Under the pieces are notes generated by a model. It was not told where the DNA came from. It did no database searches and saw only the letters and a program-made list of their open reading frames with translations. 64,000 bases of DNA from Bacillota bacterium (lineage in GTDB: Bacteria > Bacillota > Clostridia > Christensenellales > SZUA-584), in the NCBI GenBank assembly GCA_023410475.1, contig JAEYPS010000025.1:62001-126000 (forward strand). Direction: 5' to 3'. Below, one piece after another: positions 52,192 to 59,520 of this stretch; the stretch's first letter is position 1; each line of letters begins with the position of its first letter. The position numbers and the translations under genes were made by a program.

Positions 52192-52359
52192 CAGCTTGAT
52201 GACAAACTCAAATCATAATACGATATTGACTTGTCGAAATGAAGGCCGCTGAAAAGTCCCAGATACAAGGCGTTTTGAGCATTGCGACGAGATGTAGCAG
52301 CGCTACTTCGAAGAGCAAGCGGAAAAACAACGAAGTAGATGGGCTTTGTCAGCGGCCTG
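52192..52359 (+). mobile_element. MITE-like element, copy A (168 bp)
   Basis: Nearly identical over its right three quarters to the reverse complement of 57684-57854 and clearly homologous in the rest. The ends form imperfect terminal inverted repeats (CAGCTTGATGACAAA and, reversed, CAGGCCGCTGACAAA). An inner repeat GGCCGCTGA/TCAGCGGCC and two internal dyads (GTAGCAGCGCTAC; CTACTTCG/CGAAGTAG) make it highly foldable. It has no convincing gene. Exact 16-bp direct repeats flank it. It must rely on a transposase elsewhere. Confidence 0.85.
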
Positions 52360-52381
52360 GCGGCCTTACGGCTGTTTTTTT
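52360..52381 (+). terminator. Terminator of the response regulator (right duplicate)
   Basis: GCGGCC-TTAC-GGCTGT hairpin (G-U pairs allowed) followed by seven T; 52360-52375 is the right copy of the 16-bp direct repeat. Confidence 0.75.
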
Positions 52382-52439
52382 GTGCATAATTCGGCCTTCG
52401 GGGCAGACAATAAATAAAAACCCAACGGAGGAATAAAGC

Positions 52440-53285
52440 ATGCAGAATTTCCCGCCGCAGCACCAGCCATATCAGGGCAGGGAAGCCGAGATGAACCCGA
52501 AGCCCGTTTATGACGACCCAATGTATTTCGGAAGCGGAAAGCTTAAAGACAAGGTCGCGATAATCACCGGAGGAGACAGCGGCATAGGCCGCGCCGTAGC
52601 CGTAGCGTTTGCCAAAGAAGGAGCGGACGTCGCCATCGCGTATCTGCTCGCGAATGCAGACGCGGAAGAGACAAAAGCAGCCGTAGAGGGTTACGGACGG
52701 AAGTGTTTGAATGTAAGGGCCGACCTTCGCAGCGAACAGTCCGCTCAAAAGGTGGCTGCCGACACTATGGCCGCGTTTTCGCGTATCGACATACTCGTCA
52801 ACAACATAGCCATGCAGATGCCGCAGAACAGCATACTCGACATAACTGCCGAGCAGCTAGAAGACACGTTTAAAACGAATATATTCTCGTACTTTTATAT
52901 GACGAAGGCTGTGCTGCCTCACATGCAGCCGGGAGCTTCTATAATCAACACAACGTCCATTACGGCTTACCGAGGCTCTGAGGATCTCATAGACTATTCG
53001 TCGACTAAGGGAGCTATTGTCTCGTTCACCCGTTCAATGTCGCAATCGCTGCTAAAAAACGGTATTCGCGTAAACGCGGTGGCTCCGGGCCCCGTCTGGA
53101 CGCCGCTTATCCCGTCGAGTTTCTCGCCGGAGAAGGTAGCCGAGTTCGGAAGCTCCGTTCCCGCGCAGTACGCGGCTCAGCCGTTCCAGATAGCGCCCAC
53201 ATACGTATACCTCGCGGCAGAGTCGGGAAGCTATGTTTCGGGGCAGGTGCTTCACGTAAACGGCGGAGCTGTCGTCGAGTCTTAG
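52440..53285 (+). CDS. SDR-family oxidoreductase
   Basis: 281 residues. Classical short-chain dehydrogenase: cofactor loop GGDSGIGRAVAVAFAKEGADV, NNIAMQMP (NNxA), catalytic Ser in NTTSITAYRG and YSSTK (Tyr-x3-Lys), with APGPVWTPLIPSS. The extended N-terminus (FPPQHQPYQGREAEMNPKPVYDD) is typical of the YghA/general-stress SDR subgroup. Likely NAD(P)-dependent reduction of an aldehyde or ketone. The ATG has GGAGGA upstream. It converges on the HD gene with a four-base overlap. Confidence 0.93.
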   Translation: MQNFPPQHQPYQGREAEMNPKPVYDDPMYFGSGKLKDKVAIITGGDSGIGRAVAVAFAKEGADVAIAYLLANADAEETKAAVEGYGRKCLNVRADLRSEQSAQKVAADTMAAFSRIDILVNNIAMQMPQNSILDITAEQLEDTFKTNIFSYFYMTKAVLPHMQPGASIINTTSITAYRGSEDLIDYSSTKGAIVSFTRSMSQSLLKNGIRVNAVAPGPVWTPLIPSSFSPEKVAEFGSSVPAQYAAQPFQIAPTYVYLAAESGSYVSGQVLHVNGGAVVES

Positions 53286-53836
53286 CTTATACTGTTGTAA
53301 AGCTCATAAAATGTCTTGATGAATTTTGCCTTGACATCCCGGATGCGCTTTTCCGAAAAATCATGCTCCATTGAAATATATGGAGCTTTATTTCTTATCC
53401 GTTCTCCCGCGAGCGCTTCAAACTCGTAATAAAGCATAGCGTCGTCTATAGACCAGACATGCTCAAGCTCGTCCTCCGTCATACCCGACAGCCCAAACGC
53501 ATCGAATACGGCGCTCATTACCTGCCGCTCTATCTGCTCGTAGCCTTGGAGGCGGTGCTTTACCGGCCTTGGTACGTCGGCTATGTAGCATTCGGACGCG
53601 TCGTGCAGCAGGCACGCCAGCTGAACCTTTTGGCTGAGCCCTCTGCTCTTCGCCTCCGCGGCGCAGTTAAGGCTGTGCTGCGCGACGGAAAAAAAGCTGT
53701 TAAGATGCCCGTTCGCTCTAGCTATCATCGACAGGGCGTGGGCGATGTCTTCAATATTTACTTGCTCAGGTTTTATTATAAAAGGGTCGAGGAATATACC
53801 TGTAACCGTCCTTATGTTGTTTTGTCTGTGCTCCAT
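53282..53836 (-). CDS. HD-domain phosphohydrolase (YfbR-like)
   Basis: 184 residues. HD metal motif: SVAQHSLNCA, LLHDASECYIADVPRPVK and a later Asp (WSIDDAMLYYE), the H...HD...D pattern. This subgroup resembles YfbR-type 5'-nucleotidases and YedJ-like hydrolases acting on nucleoside monophosphates. It shares four bases with the converging SDR gene. The start has GGGGGGATGAGG upstream. Confidence 0.88.
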   Translation of the reverse strand: MEHRQNNIRTVTGIFLDPFIIKPEQVNIEDIAHALSMIARANGHLNSFFSVAQHSLNCAAEAKSRGLSQKVQLACLLHDASECYIADVPRPVKHRLQGYEQIERQVMSAVFDAFGLSGMTEDELEHVWSIDDAMLYYEFEALAGERIRNKAPYISMEHDFSEKRIRDVKAKFIKTFYELYNSIS

Positions 53837-53897
53837 GCCTCATCCCCCCTATAATAATAATTCATCACCGGTATTCTATCACCAATAAGCCGCAAAA

Positions 53898-53930
53898 TCA
53901 AAAAAAGGATGCCCGGTCTTCCAAGCATCC
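53898..53930 (-). terminator. Terminator of the alpha-oxoamine synthase gene
   Basis: Minus strand: GGATGC / GCATCC stem with a 12-base loop, followed by TTTTTTTGATTTT. Confidence 0.75.
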
Positions 53931-53942
53931 GTTTTGCTAATT

Positions 53943-55127
53943 TTATATTATCCCGAACTCCGTAAACACCTTCTTGAATATCTCGACCGCTTCGTCCATC
54001 TGCTCTTTCGTGTGGGTGGCGGTATAGCTTGTCCTGAGCATGCACTCGCCTTCCTTGACAGCGGGAGGTATTACGGGATTGACATAAACGCCTTCCTCAA
54101 ACAGTCTCTTCGTTATCAAAAACGTCTTTTCCATCTCATATGTGAACACGGGTATTACAGCCGTCTCACCGTCTATTATCGGTATGCCCGCAGCTTTGAG
54201 CTTTGCGCGCATATAGTTGGAGATCTCTATAAGCGCTTCTTGTCTCTCGGGCTCCTCCAGCATTATATGAAGCGCCTCAAGAGCGGCTGCCGCGTTTGCG
54301 GGCGGTATGGACGCGCTGAATATGAATGGCCGGGACTTGTGACGCACATAGTCGATGACCTGCTCTTCGCCAGCGACGCATCCTCCGAGAGACGCCAAAG
54401 ACTTCGAGAACGTCGTCATTATGATGTCAACCTCTTTTTCGAGGCCGTAGTAATGCGCTGTGCCCCTGCCGCATTTTCCTATCATGCCCACTCCGTGAGC
54501 GTCGTCCACCATTACGCGGGCTCCGTACTTCTTGGCAAGCTCGACTATTTTGGGAAGGTTCGCAAGATCGCCGCTCATGCTGAACACGCCGTCCGTTACA
54601 ATAAGCTTGCCCGAGCCTTCGGGAAGCCTTGCGAGCGTCTTCTCAAGATCGTCCATGTCGTTATGAGTGTAACGCACGACGTTTTTGGCAAAGCTCAGCC
54701 TGCAGGCGTCCACTATGCTCGCGTGGTTCTCGGTGTCGTTTAAAATGTAGTCATGACGGCTTATAACACCCGTTATTATGCCGAGGTTAGACTGGAAACC
54801 AGTGCTGAACGTCATTGCCGCTTCTTTATCGAAGAAATCAGCAAGCTCTCTCTCGAGCTGTTCATGAAGCACGAGCGTGCCGTTCAGAAAGCGCGAGCCG
54901 CTGCAGCCCGTTCCGTATTTATCTATGGCCTCTTTAGCGGCCTTCTTGGTCCTCTCGTCGTTCGTGAGCCCCATATAGTTGTTGGAGCCTATCATTATTA
55001 TGCGCCTGCCGTCCATGACGACTTCGGTATCCTGAGCCGTGTGCAGCGCATGAAAATAAGGATAGATCCCCGCAGCTCTCGCGTCCCGCGCGTCGGTCCA
55101 GTTATAACACTTTTCAAATATATCCAC
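53943..55127 (-). CDS. Alpha-oxoamine synthase (KBL/BioF/SPT family)
   Basis: 394 residues from GTG 55127 (GGGAG upstream). PLP fold type I: TFSTGFQSNLGI, DTENHASIVDACRLS (His stacking on PLP), VTDGVFSMSGD, VDDAHGVGMIG and Schiff-base Lys in TTFSKSLASLGG. The family joins an amino acid and an acyl-CoA with loss of CO2: glycine for KBL, alanine for BioF, serine for serine palmitoyltransferase. The N-terminus (MDIFEKCYNWTDARDARAAGIYPYF) and overall pattern recall bacterial serine palmitoyltransferases more than KBL, but substrate cannot be settled here. No threonine dehydrogenase or biotin genes are adjacent. Confidence 0.88.
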   Translation of the reverse strand: MDIFEKCYNWTDARDARAAGIYPYFHALHTAQDTEVVMDGRRIIMIGSNNYMGLTNDERTKKAAKEAIDKYGTGCSGSRFLNGTLVLHEQLERELADFFDKEAAMTFSTGFQSNLGIITGVISRHDYILNDTENHASIVDACRLSFAKNVVRYTHNDMDDLEKTLARLPEGSGKLIVTDGVFSMSGDLANLPKIVELAKKYGARVMVDDAHGVGMIGKCGRGTAHYYGLEKEVDIIMTTFSKSLASLGGCVAGEEQVIDYVRHKSRPFIFSASIPPANAAAALEALHIMLEEPERQEALIEISNYMRAKLKAAGIPIIDGETAVIPVFTYEMEKTFLITKRLFEEGVYVNPVIPPAVKEGECMLRTSYTATHTKEQMDEAVEIFKKVFTEFGII

Positions 55128-55291
55128 TTAAATCTCCCGTGAAGTTATTGTTGCACATAGCAGCTAGTACGAGTATACATTTATCACCGAAGTGAAACAA
55201 GCTTTTTTTGCCGTCCGTCATAGTTATTTAATATATTTAGCACTACTAACTACTTTTTTCCGCAATATTCGTCCTTTTACCAATCCGGCAA

Positions 55292-56158
55292 TCAGCAGTT
55301 CCCTTCGTATACGTATTTTAAGTTTTCGCGGGCGGTTTCCTTGAGCGAATAGACGGTTTCCACCGGAGTCGCGTCTTTTTGCATCCTGTAGCGCGGAAAA
55401 AAGCGCGAGATATGAAGCGGTATTTCCTTGTCTATGCCCGCGAGCCATTCCGACAGCGAACGCATCTCTTGCCGGGAGTCGTTCTCCCCCGGTATTATCA
55501 GCGTCGTCACCTCGACGTGGCACTCTTTTGACGCCGCCTCTATGGCCTTTTTAACCGGCTCTATATGCCCGCTTATGCTCCTGTAAAACTGCTCGGTGAA
55601 CGCTTTTAAATCTATGTTCATGGCGTCTATAAGTGGCAGCAGCTCTTTCAGAGGCCTCTCGTTTATATAGCCGTTCGTTACGAGAACAGTCTTTAGCCCT
55701 CGCTCTTTCGCCAGCCTAGCGCAGTCACGCACGTATTCGTATCCTATTAGCGGCTCGTTGTATGTAAACGCTATGCCTATGTTGCCCTTCGAAATAAGCG
55801 CCTCGGCATGTTCCACAAGCTCATCGGGCGAAACATAGCTTGCCTTCGCGTAATCACTGCCGCACATCGATATGCCGTAGTTCTGGCAGAACGGACACCT
55901 GAGGTTACAGCCGAAGCTCCCGACGGACAGTATCATGCTCCCCGGGTGGAAGCGGTACAGCGGCTTTTTTTCTATAGGGTCAAGCGCCATAGACGTTACA
56001 AGTCCGTAGTTGTCCGCTTTGATAACGCCGCCGCGGTTGCTCCTTGCCCTGCAAAACCCTGTCTGCCCTTCCGCCAGCACGCAGTCTTGAGGGCATATGC
56101 CGCATCTTATCTTATCACCCGAAAAATCATTTGGCTTTTTGCGGGCTTCGGCATTCAT
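55292..56158 (-). CDS. AmmeMemoRadiSam radical SAM enzyme, shortened C-terminus
   Basis: 288 residues. CGICPQDCVL near the N-terminus, the radical SAM cluster CNLRCPFCQN (about residue 84), FTYNEPLIGYEYV and the SAM-binding IDLKAFTEQFY region. The protein stops after KYVYEGNC, about 40 residues short of family members that continue to a C-x2-C ending. Past the stop the same frame shows degraded KDEYCGKK between further stops, so the tail may have been lost recently. The gene overlaps the MEMO/AMMECR1 fusion by four bases. The system modifies an unknown target. Confidence 0.9.
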   Translation of the reverse strand: MNAEARKKPNDFSGDKIRCGICPQDCVLAEGQTGFCRARSNRGGVIKADNYGLVTSMALDPIEKKPLYRFHPGSMILSVGSFGCNLRCPFCQNYGISMCGSDYAKASYVSPDELVEHAEALISKGNIGIAFTYNEPLIGYEYVRDCARLAKERGLKTVLVTNGYINERPLKELLPLIDAMNIDLKAFTEQFYRSISGHIEPVKKAIEAASKECHVEVTTLIIPGENDSRQEMRSLSEWLAGIDKEIPLHISRFFPRYRMQKDATPVETVYSLKETARENLKYVYEGNC

Positions 56159-57540
56159 TTATGCCTCACCACCTCGAAACGCTCCATGCCGTATTTATCG
56201 CTTGAGGCTATCCCCGCCTTTTGCAGCGCGATAGCTACCTGCTGCTCCGGCGTGTCTACTCCCTCGAGATTTGGCAGCAGCAGCCCTCTTCGATATCCTT
56301 TCGTCACGATCACTCCATACCGTTTAGCGTCAAGCTCTTCCATAGACTCTATAGGTTCGGCCTCACCCAGTACGTCTACGCTGTATACGAGGGAGCTTAG
56401 CTCGTCCTCCTCCACCGGGTCGAAGCGAGGGTCTCCCGTTCCGGCGCTCACAGCGTTTCTCAGTATCTCTTTGGCAATTGACGGCTCGGCCGGTGAAATG
56501 GTGCCTATGCAGCCCCTCAGTCTTCCTCCCTTTTTGAGGGACACGAACACTCCCGGCTGTCTGCTTAGCATTTCTTCCGGCAAGTCTTGCGGCAGCGCCG
56601 CGTATCCTCGCGTTTTTACATATGTCTCGAGCGACAGCCGCGCTAGCCTTACATACTCGTCTTCTGCGTTTTTTGTCTCCATGAGGTTTTTTATTTGCCG
56701 CTCCTCAAACCTTTGCAGGAAACGCCTGCTTTCGTCGCTGCCTGTTACGGTATACGCGCAGACGGCGTAGCCCACTCCGAAAGGCCCTTCGTATGAGAGG
56801 AACTCGGTGTCAAGAGACTTGTCGTCGAGAGCGCCGGCCATCTCAATAAACGAGCGCAGTCCGCATTCGGCGGCCGCTTCTGTGAAATCCTCACTGAACT
56901 CTAAAAACTTTATAAAGTCTGCGCTTTTCATCGCCGCGGTTATCTGCTGGTCAAACTCCGGCCCCTCGCCGGCGAAACCGTACGGCCCGTCCACCGTAAG
57001 CTTGTGCGAGAGGTCGCCGCTGGCGATAAACACCGCGCTTCGATTTAGCTTATCCGCCGCCTTTGCGACGCACTGCCCGAAGCGGTAATGCTCTGTGGCT
57101 GGAAGGCCTGATATCGAGACCCTTACAAGCTTATAATCGCTGTAATACTTTTCTATGAAATAAAGAGGCACCAGCGCGCCGTGGTCGAGAGCCTTGTCCT
57201 TTTCGCCAAGCATTCCGGCATGTACCCCCGCGCTTTGCGCCGTCTGACATAGCTCGCCTGCAAACTCGGTGTCATACTCTTTGCTTATGGATACTCCCCC
57301 AGCGCCGAATTTTGCGAGGCTGCCCTTCGCCCTCTCGCCTGGAGATATGTGTATATAGTCGCCGTACATAACAGAGTGCGGCGTCGCAACTATTATCGTC
57401 TCAGGCTTAAGCTTCGCGATCGCAAGGGCTATTTTCTCATACGCCTCGACAGTATCATTTATCTTTTTTTCCTCTCCTCTGCCCACTGCGGGCACGATGA
57501 GCGGAGGGTGCGGAACAACAAAAGCGTGGCTTAAAGACAT
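56155..57540 (-). CDS. AmmeMemoRadiSam MEMO-AMMECR1 fusion protein
   Basis: 461 residues. The first 270 form a MEMO/LigB-like extradiol dioxygenase fold: VVPHPPLIVPAVG, VATPHSVMYGDY, KALDHGALVPLYFIEKYY and FIASGDLSHK, retaining the metal-type His residues. Residues about 290-461 are AMMECR1 (PGVFVSLKKGGRLRGCIGT, GDPRFDPVEEDELSSLVYSVDVL, GLLLPNLEGVDTPEQQV). Fusion of components A and B beside the radical SAM component is the usual bacterial layout. The biochemical product is not established. Confidence 0.93.
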   Translation of the reverse strand: MSLSHAFVVPHPPLIVPAVGRGEEKKINDTVEAYEKIALAIAKLKPETIIVATPHSVMYGDYIHISPGERAKGSLAKFGAGGVSISKEYDTEFAGELCQTAQSAGVHAGMLGEKDKALDHGALVPLYFIEKYYSDYKLVRVSISGLPATEHYRFGQCVAKAADKLNRSAVFIASGDLSHKLTVDGPYGFAGEGPEFDQQITAAMKSADFIKFLEFSEDFTEAAAECGLRSFIEMAGALDDKSLDTEFLSYEGPFGVGYAVCAYTVTGSDESRRFLQRFEERQIKNLMETKNAEDEYVRLARLSLETYVKTRGYAALPQDLPEEMLSRQPGVFVSLKKGGRLRGCIGTISPAEPSIAKEILRNAVSAGTGDPRFDPVEEDELSSLVYSVDVLGEAEPIESMEELDAKRYGVIVTKGYRRGLLLPNLEGVDTPEQQVAIALQKAGIASSDKYGMERFEVVRHK

Positions 57541-57657
57541 GATTTCACCCCTTTATGTCTTTTTGATTATTATACCATGCCGCAATGGCAAAATACAGCA
57601 GTGTAAGAATCAACAGACCTAAATCCAGCCGAAAAAGTCCCGGTTTTGAACTCATAC

Positions 57658-57683
57658 AAAAAAGCTGCAGCATGTGTGCAGCT
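57658..57683 (-). terminator. Terminator carrying one duplicate of the MITE-B target
   Basis: Minus strand: AGCTGCA / TGCAGCT hairpin (57683-57677 with 57669-57663) followed by six T. It is the distal half of the terminator of the anti-sigma-like gene, now 170 bases from its other copy. 57666-57683 is the left direct repeat. Confidence 0.8.
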
Positions 57684-57854
57684 CAGACCGCTGACAAAGC
57701 CCATCTACTTCGTTGTTTTTCCGCTTGCTCCTCGAAGTAGCGCTGCTACGTCTCGTCGCAATGCTCAAAACGCCTTGTATCTGGGACTTTTCAGCGGCCT
57801 TCATTTCGTCAAGTCAATATCTTATTTGATTTTGAGGTTGTCTTCAAGTTGAGA
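57684..57854 (-). mobile_element. MITE-like element, copy B (171 bp, inverted)
   Basis: Reverse-oriented homologue of 52192-52359. Flanked by the 18-bp direct repeat TGCAGCATGTGTGCAGCT (57666-57683 and 57855-57872), which is the terminator hairpin of the gene ending at 57892. On the minus strand the element's TCAGCGGTCTG end faces the T-tract, the same relation as in copy A. Confidence 0.85.
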
Positions 57855-57872
57855 TGCAGCATGTGTGCAGCT
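57855..57872 (-). repeat. Right direct repeat (target duplication) of MITE-like copy B
   Basis: Identical to 57666-57683. It is itself a TGCAG...TGCAGCT dyad and lies 20 bases after the anti-sigma-like gene stop. Confidence 0.85.
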
Positions 57873-57891
57873 TTCTTTGTTAAAAGAGTTG

Positions 57892-58890
57892 TTATCCGAT
57901 GTCGACCGGTTTAGTCCCCTTATATTTTGATACTATGGTCTTTCCTGTATCCGAGTTTACAGTGACGATATATCCTTCGACCCATCCCGAGCCAAGTTTC
58001 GGACTCTTTGGCATAAAAGCACACTCCCATATTACGTTGCTCCCAAACTCAGATATGCTGCCCGTCATTCTATAATCCAGCGGATCGACTTCAGGGCAGC
58101 TTGCAGACAGTGCTTTCACTGCCTGTCTTTCGACTCTGTCCGCGGTTATATATACGCAACGGGCGAGCTGTTCGTCAGTCAGCATGCTTTGAACGCCAAA
58201 GCTTATGTGAGAAACATTGCCCCATTTATCAAGTTCCGCTATGATTGACCCAAGCCTTGCGCCCGCCTCGTTATATTCAGAGAAAACAAGCCTCCAAACA
58301 GGATACAAATTCGTCGAATCACGCTCTGGCAATTCGCATGCGGTAATACGATAACGCTCTTTTTCAGCAAGCGCATAGTATTCACAATACTTCAAGATAG
58401 CATCTTCTGCAGCAGCTATGGCTTCCTCTTTACATAAGACCTCAGGCGAGCAATCCTCAGGCGGTATAAAGCCGGGTTCAAGTGTATACGCAGTGGATAT
58501 ACCCGCCAGCGAGCCGTCCTTTTGAAATAAGTAAAACTGATTTTCATCTTTATACAACGCCACATTATCCGCTTCGTCTTTGTGCAGCGCGCTTGCGTCC
58601 ATTATCGTTTCCAGTACTCCCGGCCTTGTGCTTAAAGACACCATCCCGTATTCACGCTGGCGCAATATGCGCTGCTGCATCGTTTCGTGATGCGAAACCG
58701 CTGGTGCTATTTGCCTTATTATATAAGTCGTCCCGTTTATATTCCTAAAAACCAGAACGGTTGCGGCCATTACTATAATACCCGCCGTTACCGCAATAAC
58801 CGCGCGTATTATTTTTGTAAGTATAATATCCTTGCGATCTTCAGGCATCTTTATCTTATTCAGAGATTCTACAAGCTTCTTGCTTTTCAT
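57892..58890 (-). CDS. Membrane-bound anti-sigma-like protein
   Basis: 332 residues from ATG 58890 (AGGAGG upstream), overlapping the sigma gene stop by four bases. A cytoplasmic N-terminus of about 30 residues, one membrane helix (AVIAVTAGIIVMAATVLVF, about 33-51) and an external domain of about 270 residues with two halves, of which ALAEKERYRITACELPERDSTNLYPVWRLVFSEYN and the final GYIVTVNSDTGKTIV look PepSY-like. Position right after an ECF sigma gene and this topology suggest it holds the sigma factor until an envelope signal arrives. No zinc-binding anti-sigma motif is visible. Confidence 0.72.
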   Translation of the reverse strand: MKSKKLVESLNKIKMPEDRKDIILTKIIRAVIAVTAGIIVMAATVLVFRNINGTTYIIRQIAPAVSHHETMQQRILRQREYGMVSLSTRPGVLETIMDASALHKDEADNVALYKDENQFYLFQKDGSLAGISTAYTLEPGFIPPEDCSPEVLCKEEAIAAAEDAILKYCEYYALAEKERYRITACELPERDSTNLYPVWRLVFSEYNEAGARLGSIIAELDKWGNVSHISFGVQSMLTDEQLARCVYITADRVERQAVKALSASCPEVDPLDYRMTGSISEFGSNVIWECAFMPKSPKLGSGWVEGYIVTVNSDTGKTIVSKYKGTKPVDIG

Positions 58891-59384
58891 TCTTCTTCCT
58901 CCTGACACAGTGATTTTAACAGCTTTCTTCCTTTATGAAGATATCCCCAGACGGTCGATTCAGACTTGCCCAGCAGCTTTGCTATCTCAACACCTGTGTA
59001 ACCGTTATAATAGTGCAGATAGACAGCGGTTTTATATCTGTCGGGTAAAGCCATTACGTTATTCAATGTCTCATCGATTTCAAACTGGGGCTCTATGATA
59101 GTCTGATCGGGTGATAGCATTTCCTGCAGTTTTACTTTCCTGCGCCATCCTTGGGCAAGCATATTTTTGCATACATTTGATGCAGTAACGATAAGCCATG
59201 CTTTCTCGTGGTCTTTGCTTTCGAATGTCTTTCCCGAACTAAGCATATTAAGAAAAGTAGTCTGGATCGCATCTTCCAGGTCTTGTGTATGGCTTTTCAT
59301 GAAAATGAAGCATATGCGGTATACGGTGTCTATGTTGCGCGAATAAATATCACATATCTTTTCGTTTGTATAAATTGGCGGCAA
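58887..59384 (-). CDS. ECF-type RNA polymerase sigma factor
   Basis: 165 residues from TTG 59384, eight bases after AGGAGG. Region 2: DIYSRNIDTVYRICFIFMKSHTQDLEDAIQTTFLNML; region 4: LPDRYKTAVYLHYYNGYTGVEIAKLLGKSESTVWGYLHKGRKLL. The very acidic C-terminus (CQEEEE) overlaps the next gene. It probably directs its own operon and a small stress regulon, with the downstream membrane protein as antagonist. Confidence 0.93.
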   Translation of the reverse strand: MPPIYTNEKICDIYSRNIDTVYRICFIFMKSHTQDLEDAIQTTFLNMLSSGKTFESKDHEKAWLIVTASNVCKNMLAQGWRRKVKLQEMLSPDQTIIEPQFEIDETLNNVMALPDRYKTAVYLHYYNGYTGVEIAKLLGKSESTVWGYLHKGRKLLKSLCQEEEE

Positions 59385-59485
59385 CTACAAGTCCTCCTAA
59401 GATTTAATGATGCTCCTCAATTATCAAGCCTACACTATTAATACAATACTCAAATGGAAATCCTTTCTTAATACTTACATAAAAT

Positions 59486-59509
59486 CAAAAAAGCCCGGCT
59501 GAGCCGGGC
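59486..59509 (-). terminator. Terminator of the kinase/HD-GYP operon
   Basis: Minus strand: GCCCGGC / GCCGGGC seven-pair stem with a three-base loop, followed by TTTTTTGA. Confidence 0.9.
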
Positions 59510-59520
59510 AAGTTATTCAT

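Noticed and set aside
52191..52748. 185-codon minus-strand frame covering MITE-like copy A
   Set aside because: Its C-terminal part is just the element translated (also seen in copy B) and its N-terminal part is antisense to the SDR gene; no start signal.
57646..57852. 68-codon frame within MITE-like copy B, similar in translation to the frame in copy A
   Set aside because: Similarity reflects DNA identity of the element; no ribosome site and no codon-position bias in the differences.
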